From NCBI GenBank assembly GCA_019118275.1, contig DWZH01000053.1:62001-126000 (forward strand): 64,000 nt of DNA, in the 5' to 3' direction. A model generated the notes under the pieces. That model did not search any database. It worked only from the letters and a program-made list of their open reading frames with translations, and had not been told where the DNA came from. The stretch comes from Candidatus Brachybacterium merdavium. Its GTDB lineage: Bacteria; Actinomycetota; Actinomycetes; Actinomycetales; Dermabacteraceae. Both the position numbers and the translations under genes were made by a program. Positions 1-9,404 of the stretch are shown here, piece after piece. The stretch's first letter is position 1. Every line of letters starts with the position of its first letter.

Positions 1-964
1 CCGGGGCGGCACCGTCCATGACGCCACCGATGGTGGCGGTCCACAGCGCTTCCCATGCGCCGGAGTCGATGATCTCCTGCAGGAACGTGTTGCAGAACTC
101 GAGGGCGTCCTCGCTGTCCTGGGGGATGCCGATGCCGTAGGGATCGTCGACGAAGGGCTCGCCGACCACGGAGACCTCCTCATCCGCGGCGGAGTTGCCC
201 AGCAGCACGCCCTGGTCCAGCACGTAGGCGTCGGCCCGGCCCTGCTTGAGGGCGGCCACGCAGGACTCGTTGTCGGGCAGGGTCTGGACGTCACCGGGGT
301 CGGTCACGTGCTCCTCGATGGCCTGAATGCCGGTGGAGTTGGACTGGGTGACCAGGTTCAGCCCGGTCAGGTCCTGCGGTCCGGCGATGTCCTCGGCGTC
401 CTCGGTGCGCACCTGGATCGCGGTGCCGGAGAGGTAGTAGGGGCCGGCGAAGTCGATGACCTCGAGGCGCTCCGGGGTGATCGAGTACGTCGCGATCACG
501 CAGTCCACGGTGCCGTTCTCGATCATGGTCTCGCGGGTGTCGACGGTGGTGTCGACATAGTCGACGCTGTCCTCGCCGCCCTCGCCCAGGATGTAGCGGG
601 CCAGCAGCTGGGTGATGCCGGCGTCGAAGCCGATGACCTCATCGGTGCCGGGATCGATCAGGGAGAACACCTGGTTGGCGGTGGTGCCGCCCCGGATCAG
701 CTCGCCGCGCTCCTTGATGGCGCTCGCCCACTCGCTCGCAGCGACGGCGTCGTCGTCGGCGACCGGCCCGGAGGCGATCACGTCGGCGTACGCGCTGGTG
801 TCGGCGCCCCCGTCGGAGGTCCCGCCGCCCTCCTCGCCGTCGTCACCTCCGAGGGAGGGCCCCTCGCCGGTATCGGAGGAGCAGGCGGCCAGGGCGGTCA
901 GCGGCAGCGCGGTGGCGGCCGCGACCAGGGCGCGGCGTCGGGGTCGGAAGGTCGTACGGGTCAT
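1..964 (-). CDS. Amino-acid ABC transporter substrate-binding lipoprotein (SBP family 3), truncated by window edge
   Basis: Reverse-strand reading from ATG at 964: MTRTTFRPRRRALVAAATALPLTALAACSSDTGEG... lipobox; ...TRETMIENGTVDCVIATYSITPERLEVIDFAGPYY... is typical of SBP_bac_3. Lies next to a GlnQ-type ATPase. Absent from the ORF track because it runs off the edge. Confidence 0.9.
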   Translation of the reverse strand, partial: MTRTTFRPRRRALVAAATALPLTALAACSSDTGEGPSLGGDDGEEGGGTSDGGADTSAYADVIASGPVADDDAVAASEWASAIKERGELIRGGTTANQVFSLIDPGTDEVIGFDAGITQLLARYILGEGGEDSVDYVDTTVDTRETMIENGTVDCVIATYSITPERLEVIDFAGPYYLSGTAIQVRTEDAEDIAGPQDLTGLNLVTQSNSTGIQAIEEHVTDPGDVQTLPDNESCVAALKQGRADAYVLDQGVLLGNSAADEEVSVVGEPFVDDPYGIGIPQDSEDALEFCNTFLQEIIDSGAWEALWTATIGGVMDGAAP

Positions 965-977
965 GTGGGACTCCATT

Positions 978-1838
978 TCAGTGGGGCAGGATCTTGGACA
1001 GGAAGGCCTTGGCGCGGTCGCTGGCGGGGTCGGTGAAGAACTGCTCGGGGTCACCCTGCTCGACGATCTCGCCCTGATCCATGTAGGCCACGCGATCGCA
1101 GACCTGGCGGGCGAAGCCCATCTCGTGGGTGACCACGAGCATCGTCATCCCCTGCTCCGCCAGCTCCCCCATCACGTCCAGGACCTCGTTGATCACCTCG
1201 GGATCCAGGGCGGAGGTGGGCTCGTCGAAGAGCATCGCCTTGGGCTTCATCGCCAGCGCCCGGGCGATGGCCACGCGCTGCTGCTGCCCACCGGACAGCG
1301 CCGCGGGCAGGGAGTCGGCCTTGTCGGACAGCCCCACCCGCTCGAGCAGCTCCCGGGCCTGCGCCTCGGCCTCGGCCTTGGAGGCACCGCGCACCCTGCG
1401 CGGCCCCAGGGTCACGTTGTCGATGGCCTTGAGGTGGGGGAACAGGTTGAAGCTCTGGAACACCATGCCCACGTCGGAGCGCAGAGCAGTCAGCGCCTTC
1501 CCCTCCTCGGGAAGGGGCTGGCCGTCGATGGTGATCTCCCCGTCGGTGACCGTCTCCAGGCGGTTGAGGCACCGGCACAGGGTGGACTTGCCGGAGCCGG
1601 AGGCCCCGATCAGTGCGACCACCTCGCGGCGGCGGATGTCCAGATCGATGTCCTTCAGGGCCTGGAAGTCCCCGAAGAACTTGTTCACGCCGCGCACGGT
1701 GATCAGGGGCTCCCCGATCGTCTTCGGTGTCGTCGTCGACGCCGACGCGCTCGCCGGCTTCGACGTGCCCGTCGACGTCCCGCTCGAAGCAAGTCCCGCC
1801 TGTGGTGCGGGACCGGAGCCCGTGCCGTGTTCGCTCAT
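978..1838 (-). CDS. Polar amino-acid ABC transporter ATP-binding protein (GlnQ-like)
   Basis: Walker [10 protein letters not shown], signature [16 protein letters not shown], Walker [14 protein letters not shown]. Confidence 0.95.
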   Translation of the reverse strand: MSEHGTGSGPAPQAGLASSGTSTGTSKPASASASTTTPKTIGEPLITVRGVNKFFGDFQALKDIDLDIRRREVVALIGASGSGKSTLCRCLNRLETVTDGEITIDGQPLPEEGKALTALRSDVGMVFQSFNLFPHLKAIDNVTLGPRRVRGASKAEAEAQARELLERVGLSDKADSLPAALSGGQQQRVAIARALAMKPKAMLFDEPTSALDPEVINEVLDVMGELAEQGMTMLVVTHEMGFARQVCDRVAYMDQGEIVEQGDPEQFFTDPASDRAKAFLSKILPH

Positions 1839-2081
1839 AGCTCTGAGAATGCGGTCTCGGGCATCACCCTGTCCAGGTGACGGGACGAATCTCCATCATT
1901 CGGAACAGGTTCGTGACCGTCGGCACAGTCCTGCACCGGAGACGCGCCGCTCCCACCAACGCGAGGTGCCCCTCCCACCAGCGCGACGCCCCTCCCGCCA
2001 GCAGGACAGGGCAGGCATGCAGAGACGGGCCCGCGTGCCCCGGAGCCGGCCCGGCCCCCGGGGCACGCGGGCCCGGCGGGG

Positions 2082-2882
2082 TCAGCGCTGGTAGACGCCC
2101 TGGAAGACCGCATCGAAGGAGGTGTGGCACTCCTGGCGGTTCTCGATCGAGCTGGTGACGATCGCCTTGGCGACCCGGGCGGCCTCGAGAGGCGCGGCGC
2201 CCTTGGCGAGCTCCGCGGTCACCGCTGCGGCCAGGGTGCAGCCGGCGCCGGAGACGCGGTGCTCGCCGATCTTGGGGCTGCTCAGGTGCACGGTCTGCTG
2301 GCCGTCGTAGAAGACGTCGACGGCGTCGGGGCCGTCGAGGACCACCCCGCCCTTGGCCAGGACGATCACGTCGTAGGTCTCATGGATGCGGCGGGCGGCC
2401 TCCGCGAGGTCCTCGACCGACTCGATGGAGTCCATGCCCGACAGCGTCAGCGCCTCGAAGTGGTTGGGGGTGACGAAGGTGGCCAGCGGCAGGATGTGCT
2501 GCTTCAGGGCATTGTCGGTGTCCAGAGCGGCGCCGGCCTCCTGTCCCTTGCAGATCAGCACCGGGTCCAGGACCACGTGGCGAAAGTCGCGCTCGGACAG
2601 CGAGCCGGCGACCGCATCGATGGTGGCCGGGGTGCCGAGCATGCCGATCTTGACGGTGTCGATGTCGTGGACGGCGGTGCTCGCCTCGATCTGGTCCTGG
2701 ATCACCTGGGGCTCGACGGGCACGAAGCGGTGCGCCCAGTCGTGATGGGGGTCAAAGGAGACGATGCAGGTCAGCGCTGCGGACCCGAAGGTGCCGAGTT
2801 GGTGGAACGTCTTCAGGTCGGTCTGCGCGCCGGCACCCCCCGAAGCCTCGGATCCGGCGATGGTCAGAGCGACGTGGGTCAT
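2082..2882 (-). CDS. Pyridoxal/hydroxymethylpyrimidine kinase (PdxK/ThiD family)
   Basis: MTHVALTIAGSEASGGAGAQTDLKTFHQLGTFG..., VSGAGCTLAAAVTAELAKG; ribokinase-like PfkB fold motifs. Confidence 0.88.
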   Translation of the reverse strand: MTHVALTIAGSEASGGAGAQTDLKTFHQLGTFGSAALTCIVSFDPHHDWAHRFVPVEPQVIQDQIEASTAVHDIDTVKIGMLGTPATIDAVAGSLSERDFRHVVLDPVLICKGQEAGAALDTDNALKQHILPLATFVTPNHFEALTLSGMDSIESVEDLAEAARRIHETYDVIVLAKGGVVLDGPDAVDVFYDGQQTVHLSSPKIGEHRVSGAGCTLAAAVTAELAKGAAPLEAARVAKAIVTSSIENRQECHTSFDAVFQGVYQR

Positions 2883-3121
2883 GGCTGTCTTCCTTCGGTG
2901 TCGTCGATGGTGGACGCCGCGCGCTCCCAGGAACCCGGCACCGACAAAGATGCGGTTCCGTCGCGTCGGCCGACCGCGCGCTCCCAGAGCCCGGCCCCCG
3001 CAGCGGGCGGGGCCGACTCGTCACAGCGGTCCGTGCCATGCGCTCCCAGGGCGCCCGCGGGGCCACCCGTCGTCACGGCACCGGCCACGAGCTCCCAGGC
3101 CCCGGTCCCGGGGCCGTCACG

Positions 3122-3730
3122 ATGGCCGAACGACGATCCTACTCCTCCGGTACAGTTCCGTGCGTGTCGCAGCCAGGATCTGCGACGGACCGCTCCGTCG
3201 CCGCCCACCGCTCCTCCCCCCGGGCCAGCCATCCGGGCCGCCCTCAGGTCCCCACGCCGCCGCGCGGCGTGGGCGCACGGCTGCGGACCCTGCTCAGCGA
3301 GCATCTGCGGCCCACCGTGAAGTTCCTGATCGTCGGCGGGGTGGTGTTCGGGCTGGATGCCCTGCTGTACAACCTGCTGGTTTTCTGGCATCCGTCCGAC
3401 GGGTGGGCGCAAGGGCTGATGCACTCCCACCCGCTGACCGCGAAGCTGCTGACCATCGCCGCGGCCTCCTGCCTGACCTACCTGGGCAATCGGCTGTGGA
3501 CCTTCGGGGACCGGCCGCGGCCCGACACCGCCCGCTCGATCATGCTGTTCGTGCTGATCAACCTGATCGCGGCGGGACTGCAGCTGGCCTGCCTGGGCTT
3601 CTCCCGATATGTCCTGGGTCTGGACTCCGTGCTGGCCGACAACATCTCCGGCACGATCATCGGGCAGATCCTCTCGACCTCGTTCCGCTACATCACCTAC
3701 GGCAGGTTCGTCTTCCCACGCGGACGGTGA
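3122..3730 (+). CDS. GtrA family membrane protein
   Basis: LRPTVKFLIVGGVVFGLDALLYNLLV...LTYLGNRLWTFGD...FRYITYGRFVFPR; four hydrophobic segments. True start may be GTG 3163. Confidence 0.8.
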   Translation: MAERRSYSSGTVPCVSQPGSATDRSVAAHRSSPRASHPGRPQVPTPPRGVGARLRTLLSEHLRPTVKFLIVGGVVFGLDALLYNLLVFWHPSDGWAQGLMHSHPLTAKLLTIAAASCLTYLGNRLWTFGDRPRPDTARSIMLFVLINLIAAGLQLACLGFSRYVLGLDSVLADNISGTIIGQILSTSFRYITYGRFVFPRGR

Positions 3731-3791
3731 GTCGCAGGCAGGGGCCGAACGCGACCGCCCCTGCTGCGCAGGGTCTGACAGACTCGAGGCC

Positions 3792-5009
3792 ATGGAGACT
3801 TCCGGCCCCTGGACCCGTGCCTCAGCCGCCGCCGGCCTGCTGGTCGACGGCGTCGCCCGTCCGACCGTGTTCGCCCGCACCTCTGCGCTGGCCGCGCGAC
3901 TGGGAGCAGCGAATCTGGGGCAGGGCTTCCCGGACACCCAGCCCCCGGCCGTGGTGGCCGATGCCGCCGTCGCCGCGATCCGGTCCGGGCACAACCAGTA
4001 CCCGCCCGGGGCGGGCACCCCCGAGCTGCGGGAGTCGATCGCCGCTCACCAGGCGCGCTGGTACGGGCTGCACTGGGATCCGGACTCCGAGGTGCTGGTG
4101 AGCACCGGGGCCACCGAGGCGCTGGCCGCGACGATCCTGGCGCTGGTGGAGCCGGGCGATGAGGTGATCACCCTCGAGCCGTTCTACGACCAGTACGCGG
4201 CGATGATCGCCCTGGCCGGTGGTGTGCACCGCACCGTGCCGATCGCCTCCCGCCAGAGCCCCGGGGGCGACCTGGTGCTGGACGTGGATCCGGAGCAGCT
4301 GCGCGCGGCGTTCTCCGAGCGCACGCGGCTGGTGCTGGTCAACTCCCCCCACAACCCCACCGGCGTGATGCTCGGGGCGGGTGTGCTGCAGACGATCGTC
4401 GAGCAGGCGGTCGCCCACGACGCGATCATCGTCACCGACGAGGTCTACGAGCACCTGACCTACGGGCCTGCGCACCTGCCGATCGCCACCCTGCCGGGGG
4501 CGCAGGAGCGCACCGTGTCGATCTCCTCGGCCGGAAAGACGCTGTCTGTGACGGGCTGGAAGATCGGCTGGATCACCGCCCGCGAGGAGCTGATCACCGC
4601 GATCACGGGCACCAAGCAGTGGCTGACCTACGCCTCGGGGGCACCCCTCCAGGGCGCGGTCGCCGCGGGTCTGGGCATGGAGCCGGACGCCTTCCGGGAG
4701 ATCGCCGCCGACCTGCGCGAACGACGGGACCTGCTGACGTCCGGGCTGCGCTCGATCGGGTTCCGGGTCAGTGTGCCCGACGCCGGATACTTCGTGGTGG
4801 CCGACGCCGCCGGACTCGGGGAGGACGACGCCGCCGCGCTGTGCGAGCGCCTGCCGGAGGAGGCCGGCGTGGTCGCGATCCCGCTCAGCGCCTTCTACCG
4901 CAACGGTGAGGTCGGCGAGGCGCGCTCGTACCTGCGGCTGGCTTTCTGCAAGGACCGTCCCACCATCGAGAGCGCGCTCGAGCGCCTGGAGACCTGGGCG
5001 AGGGGCTGA
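3792..5009 (+). CDS. Class I/II PLP-dependent aminotransferase
   Basis: METSGPWTRASAAAGLL...; NSPHNPTGVML, SSAGKTLSVTGWKIGW PLP-lysine motif. Confidence 0.93.
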   Translation: METSGPWTRASAAAGLLVDGVARPTVFARTSALAARLGAANLGQGFPDTQPPAVVADAAVAAIRSGHNQYPPGAGTPELRESIAAHQARWYGLHWDPDSEVLVSTGATEALAATILALVEPGDEVITLEPFYDQYAAMIALAGGVHRTVPIASRQSPGGDLVLDVDPEQLRAAFSERTRLVLVNSPHNPTGVMLGAGVLQTIVEQAVAHDAIIVTDEVYEHLTYGPAHLPIATLPGAQERTVSISSAGKTLSVTGWKIGWITAREELITAITGTKQWLTYASGAPLQGAVAAGLGMEPDAFREIAADLRERRDLLTSGLRSIGFRVSVPDAGYFVVADAAGLGEDDAAALCERLPEEAGVVAIPLSAFYRNGEVGEARSYLRLAFCKDRPTIESALERLETWARG

Positions 5010-5024
5010 GCCGACCCACAAGAA

Positions 5025-5058
5025 CGGCCCGCCCTCCGATGACTCGGAGGGCGGGCCG
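5025..5058. terminator. Bidirectional stem-loop terminator between convergent genes
   Basis: CGGCCCGCCCTCCGA-TGAC-TCGGAGGGCGGGCCG, perfect 15-bp stem, 4-nt loop. Confidence 0.8.
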
Positions 5059-5084
5059 GAACTCATCGGGCAGGAGGGGTCAGG

Positions 5085-6014
5085 TCACTCGGCGGCGACC
5101 CAGACGTCGTCTGCACGGAAGTCGAGCAGCGCCGAGACGGTGAAGGAACCATCCTCCACGGCTTCCTCGGGGATGAGGAAGGGCAGATCGAACTCCTCGG
5201 TCCCACCGTCGTAGATCTCGTTGGTGTGGATCGAGTCGTTGGGAGCGACCGCCGAGGCCTCGCGGTAGGAGTTCCCGGTGCCCGCCACGTAGGAGACGGA
5301 CAGCAGGAAGCTCGGCGAGACGCTCTCCGAGCCGCTGTAGGTGACGGTGACCGGGACCAGTATGTAGGTCTCGCCGTCGCCGGGCTCGTCGTTGAACTGG
5401 TTGGCGTCCATGATCGCCTCGGTGGCGTCCCAGTCGACGTTGCCGAAGGTGACCTCGATCTCGCCGCCCTCGCCGTCGTCCAGCGTGAACGGCTGGTTGG
5501 CGGCGAAGGGATCCTCGCGCGAGCCCTCGCCCTCACCGCTCGCAGCGGGCTCCTCCTCGGCGGGCTCCTCCTCGGTGGGCTCCTCCTCGGTCGGCTCCTC
5601 CTCGGTCGGCTCCTCCTCGGTGGGCTCCTCCTCTGCGGGTTCGTCCTCTTCCGGCTCTTCCTGGGTGGTGGCTGCACCCCCGGTGCTCTCGCCACCGTCC
5701 CGGGTGAACAGGAAGATCCCGCCCCCGATGATCGCGACGATCAGCGCGAGGACCGCGCAGCCGGCACAGACGATGACCGCGATCTTGGTGGTGTTCTTCT
5801 TCTCCGGGGCCGCCGGCTCGGTCTCCCCGAAGCTGGGCCCGAAGCTCGGCGAGGCCGCCGAGGGGTCCTGTCCGTACCCCCCGTAGCCCTCGGCCGGGGA
5901 CGGCTGACCGTAGCCATCCTGCTGAGACTGCCCGTAGTCCCCGTACCCGCCGTTGGGTGAGGACTGTCCATAGGGCTGATCCGGTCCCCATCCGCTCTGT
6001 GGTGGCTGCGACAT
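5085..6014 (-). CDS. Membrane-anchored protein with acidic repeat linker and DUF4352-like extracellular domain (paralog 1 of 3)
   Basis: Gly/Tyr/Gln-rich N-terminus, one TM (IAVIVCAGCAVLALIVAIIGGGIFLF), PTEEEPTEEE linker, C-terminal ..VTFGNVDWDATE...YVAGTG.. Confidence 0.8.
   Translation of the reverse strand: MSQPPQSGWGPDQPYGQSSPNGGYGDYGQSQQDGYGQPSPAEGYGGYGQDPSAASPSFGPSFGETEPAAPEKKNTTKIAVIVCAGCAVLALIVAIIGGGIFLFTRDGGESTGGAATTQEEPEEDEPAEEEPTEEEPTEEEPTEEEPTEEEPAEEEPAASGEGEGSREDPFAANQPFTLDDGEGGEIEVTFGNVDWDATEAIMDANQFNDEPGDGETYILVPVTVTYSGSESVSPSFLLSVSYVAGTGNSYREASAVAPNDSIHTNEIYDGGTEEFDLPFLIPEEAVEDGSFTVSALLDFRADDVWVAAE
5548..5640. repeat. 15-bp tandem repeat coding (P-T/A-E-E-E)n in the linker of the 5085..6014 product
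   Basis: Successive ctcctcctcggt(g/c)gg units. Confidence 0.8.
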
Positions 6015-6211
6015 GTTCTCTTCCGGCGCCCTCTGCGACGCCGTCCCCTCTCTTTAGACACGACCATGTGAGGTTCGAGCCCCCGGCCCGACCGTCACAT
6101 GCTAGTGCGCGCTGGGCGTCCGCTGAATGCCCAGCGGGTTCCTTTCCGGTCACGATACGGCCGAATGTGACCCGCTGGGCATCCTCGGCAGCCGGCAGCC
6201 ACCCGTCGGGC

Positions 6212-8371
6212 TCAGCTCCGCCGGGTGAAGCGCTCCCCGTGGAAGGGCTCTCCGGTGGCACGCTGCGAGGCGCCGACCTGGTCGAGGTACGGGGTGATCC
6301 CACCCCGGTGACGCGGGAAGCCGGCGCCCAGGATCAGGGCCAGGTCCACCTGCTCGACTTCCTGGACCACCCCGGACTCGAGCATCAGCGCGATCTCCTC
6401 GGCCAGCCCGTCCTGGACCTTCTCCAGGAGGGCGTCACCGACCGGCACCTGGGACAGGTCCTCGCCAGCACCGGCACCGAAGGTCTCGGCGACCGTCGGG
6501 GACACCGGGGGATGCACGGAGTCCTTGCTGCGCTCGGTGAAGCGGGCCTTGCGCTCCGCCATCGCCGACAGCCCCGGCGAGGCGTGGAACCGTTCTCCGA
6601 GCTGATCGCGCAACACCTGGCCGACGTGGTCGGCGACCTCCAGCCCGACCAGGTCCAGCAGGGTGAAGGGACGCATCGGCATGCCCAGGGCGTCCAGGGA
6701 GGCGTCGACCTCGTCCGGGTCGGCGCCGGCGTCGAGCGGGGCCAGCACCCCGCCCAGGACGCGGAACAGCAGGCGGTTGACGACGAAGCCCGGCGCGTCG
6801 GCGCTGCGGACGGCGAACTTGCGCAGTCGGCGCACCACCTCCAGGCCAGTGGCCAGGGTGGCCTCATCGGTCGCCTCGGTGTGGATCACCTCGACCAGCG
6901 GCATCTTGGCCACGGGGTTGAAGAAGTGCAGCCCCACCACCCGCTGCGGGTGGTCGAGGTCCCGGGCCATATCCGTCACCGAGAGGGAAGAGGTGTTGGT
7001 GACCAGCAGGGCGTCGGCATCCAGCACGCTCTCCAGCTCCGCGAAGACCGAGCGCTTGATCTCCAGCACCTCGGGGACCGCCTCGATCACCAGGTCACAG
7101 CCGGCCAGCTCGGCCAGGTCCGTGGTGGCCGACAGGGACGCGGCGATCGTCGTGGCGGTGTCCTCGTCGAGCCGGCCGCGTGCGGCGGTCTGGGCGACCA
7201 CGTCGCGAGCACCGGCCAGGCCCTTGGCGGCGATGTCCTCGTCGAGGTCGCGCATGACCACGGGGACCTGCAGGCCGATCGCCAGCTGCGCGGCGATCTG
7301 CGAGGCCATCAGCCCCGCCCCGGCCACCCCGACCTTGCGCAGCTCGCGGGCCCCCTCGACGGGAGTGCGACCGGGCTTTCCGCGGCGCAGCAGCTCCGCG
7401 GAGTACAGGGAGGCGGAGGTGGCATCGCTGCTGACCAGATCGCTCAGCGCCTCGCCCTCGCGGGCGAGCGCCTCGGCGACGGTCGAGCCGGGCAGCTTCT
7501 GCAGCAGATCCAGGGCACGGGCGGTGGCCGGGGCTCCTTGGGCCTCGAGCCGAGCGGTCCAGGTGCGGCGGGTCTCGGCGCCGTGATCGGCGTCGAGGGC
7601 GTCGCGCAGCTCCTCCGCCTCGGGGGTGTCGGCAGCAGGCAGCGGCGCGGGGCGGCCGGGCCAGGCATCGTCGGACGCGGGTCGCTCGTCGGCGTTCTGA
7701 TCGAGCCGGGCGGCGACCAGGGCCGCGAACTCGTCGAGCGCGGACTCGAGGTCGGGTGCCAGGGCATCGACCAGGCCGCTGTCGAGGGCCTGCTCGGCGG
7801 TCAGCTGGCGGTCGCGGGCCGGATCCTCGAGGATCATCCGCACCGCGTTCTCCGGGCCGACGACGGACTGCAGCAGGGTGGTCCCGCCCCAGCCCGGCAG
7901 GATCCCCAGGCTGGTCTCGGGCACGGCGAGGCCGCGCACCTCGGGAGCGGCGGTGCGGACATCGGCCATCAGCGCCACCTCCAGGCCGCCGCCGAGGGCG
8001 ACGCCGTTGAGGTGGGCCAGGATCGGCACCGGGCTGCTGAGCACGCGCATCTGCAGATCATGGGCGGCGCGGGTCATGGGCCCGACGTTCTGGGCCGCGG
8101 TGGGGTCGGTGAACATGGACAGGTCGGCGCCGGCCAGGAACACCTTGCCGGTGCCGGTCATCGCGATGGCGCCGATCTCTCCGGCGTCGGCACGATCCAG
8201 GGCGTCGCTGATGGCGCCGGTGACCACGTCGATGGACTGCGGGCCGAGGGTGGCGGGGCGACGCTCCTGCCCTTCGGGCGGGGCGAAGGTCAGCACCGCG
8301 ACGGTCCCCAGGGCGGGATGTTCGAGATCAGTGGCCAGGGCGCGGGTGACGTGCTCGATGTAGCTGCTCAT
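6212..8371 (-). CDS. 3-hydroxyacyl-CoA dehydrogenase / enoyl-CoA hydratase (FadB/FadJ-like)
   Basis: Crotonase region (AMTGTGKVFLAGADLSMF; LAHLNGVALGGGLEVALMAD) followed by 3HCDH (VGVAGAGLMASQIAAQLA; VVGLHFFNPVAKMPLVEVI). Confidence 0.95.
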   Translation of the reverse strand: MSSYIEHVTRALATDLEHPALGTVAVLTFAPPEGQERRPATLGPQSIDVVTGAISDALDRADAGEIGAIAMTGTGKVFLAGADLSMFTDPTAAQNVGPMTRAAHDLQMRVLSSPVPILAHLNGVALGGGLEVALMADVRTAAPEVRGLAVPETSLGILPGWGGTTLLQSVVGPENAVRMILEDPARDRQLTAEQALDSGLVDALAPDLESALDEFAALVAARLDQNADERPASDDAWPGRPAPLPAADTPEAEELRDALDADHGAETRRTWTARLEAQGAPATARALDLLQKLPGSTVAEALAREGEALSDLVSSDATSASLYSAELLRRGKPGRTPVEGARELRKVGVAGAGLMASQIAAQLAIGLQVPVVMRDLDEDIAAKGLAGARDVVAQTAARGRLDEDTATTIAASLSATTDLAELAGCDLVIEAVPEVLEIKRSVFAELESVLDADALLVTNTSSLSVTDMARDLDHPQRVVGLHFFNPVAKMPLVEVIHTEATDEATLATGLEVVRRLRKFAVRSADAPGFVVNRLLFRVLGGVLAPLDAGADPDEVDASLDALGMPMRPFTLLDLVGLEVADHVGQVLRDQLGERFHASPGLSAMAERKARFTERSKDSVHPPVSPTVAETFGAGAGEDLSQVPVGDALLEKVQDGLAEEIALMLESGVVQEVEQVDLALILGAGFPRHRGGITPYLDQVGASQRATGEPFHGERFTRRS

Positions 8372-8429
8372 CAGGTAGGCCTTTCACGTTCTCGTCGTCG
8401 AGGGCAGAGCTGGTTCCCGCGCAAGTGTC

Positions 8430-8451
8430 TGATACCGCGGGTTTCAGTAAG
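8430..8451 (-). promoter_or_regulatory. Putative operator shared with the thiolase operon
   Basis: TGATACcgCGGGTTtCAGTaAg, 17/22 identical to 19007..19028; ~60 bp upstream of the FadB-like start. Confidence 0.55.
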
Positions 8452-8759
8452 ATCATGCCCCAGTCAGGGCAAGAGTGTCCACTTGGCGCAGCCCGCGGTC
8501 CGAACCGCCACCGGGAGCGGCGGTCCGGATCCGAGATCCGGAGCCACAAGCGATTCCCCGGCCCGGCGACGACAGCGCGCCCGATCTCGATCCTGGTCCG
8601 ACCTCGACTTCGACCTCGATCCCGGCCCGACCTCGCCTTCGGCCCCACCTCGACCTCGATCCCACGCCCGACCAGTGCCCGGCGCTGACACCATCCCGCA
8701 CCCGACCGACGCCCGACACCGGCACCGACCCCTCGGATCGAGCCCCGCCATCTCGCCGC

Positions 8760-8778
8760 TTAGGTAAGGCTTGCCTGA
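8760..8778 (+). promoter_or_regulatory. DtxR/IdeR-type iron box candidate
   Basis: TTAGGTAAGGCTTGCCTGA; half-sites TTAGGTAAG / TCAGGCAAG match 7/9; resembles the known DtxR consensus TTAGGTTAGSCTAACCTAA. Confidence 0.7.
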
Positions 8779-8921
8779 GCGAGCTGTTCGCCCTACGGTG
8801 GTCGCTTCGAGTCGATCGGGCCTCCGGGGCGCTGTCGGGGCGCTGGGCCGCTGGGGCGCTCTCATGAACCCGGGCCCCGGGTCGGCACATCATCTGCCTG
8901 TCCGAGTTCCGAGGAGTCCCG

Positions 8922-9385
8922 TGACACCGTCCATCGAGAGGTTCCTGATGATCGGGGACGAGGCCGACCTCCCGCTGCTGCGTTCGCTCGCGAGGTCCTT
9001 CCCCGCGAATGCACGGGGGAACATCTTCCTCGAGCTGCCCGACGACCGTCGGCCCCTGCTCAGCGCTCCGCCGGGCATCACGACCTCGGTCCTGCCGCGG
9101 TCGCTGCCCTCCGTCCTGCACGCTCCGGGCGCTCGAGCCTGCGTGGCGCTGGAATCCTGGGTCGGCGAGTGGGTGCACGGGGACCACGCCTCCGCCGAGG
9201 GGCACGCGATCTTCGTGGGCCTGACGGGGAACCCTTTGATCGAGCGGTTGTGCGCGGCGCTGGTTCAGCATCGGCCCGGGCTCCACCTTCACCGCGCCTG
9301 CCCCGGGGGCGGTCACGTCCGGCGCCGGGGAGCAGGTGCGCGGAACGGCCCTGACGCCGGTGGTCCGGGGGCCCTCGGGCACTGA
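8922..9385 (+). CDS. Standalone SIP (siderophore-interacting) domain-like protein
   Basis: GTG start with GAGGAG RBS; ...IERFLMIGDEADLPLLRSLARSFPANARGNIFLELPDDRRPLL resembles the C-terminal NAD-binding half of SIP ferric reductases (GDETALPAI motif). Confidence 0.6.
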
Positions 9386-9404
9386 GGGCCCGGCCGAGCC
9401 GGGA

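Noticed and set aside
5957-8767. 936-aa plus-strand ORF
   Set aside because: Antisense shadow of the well-supported FadB-like gene.
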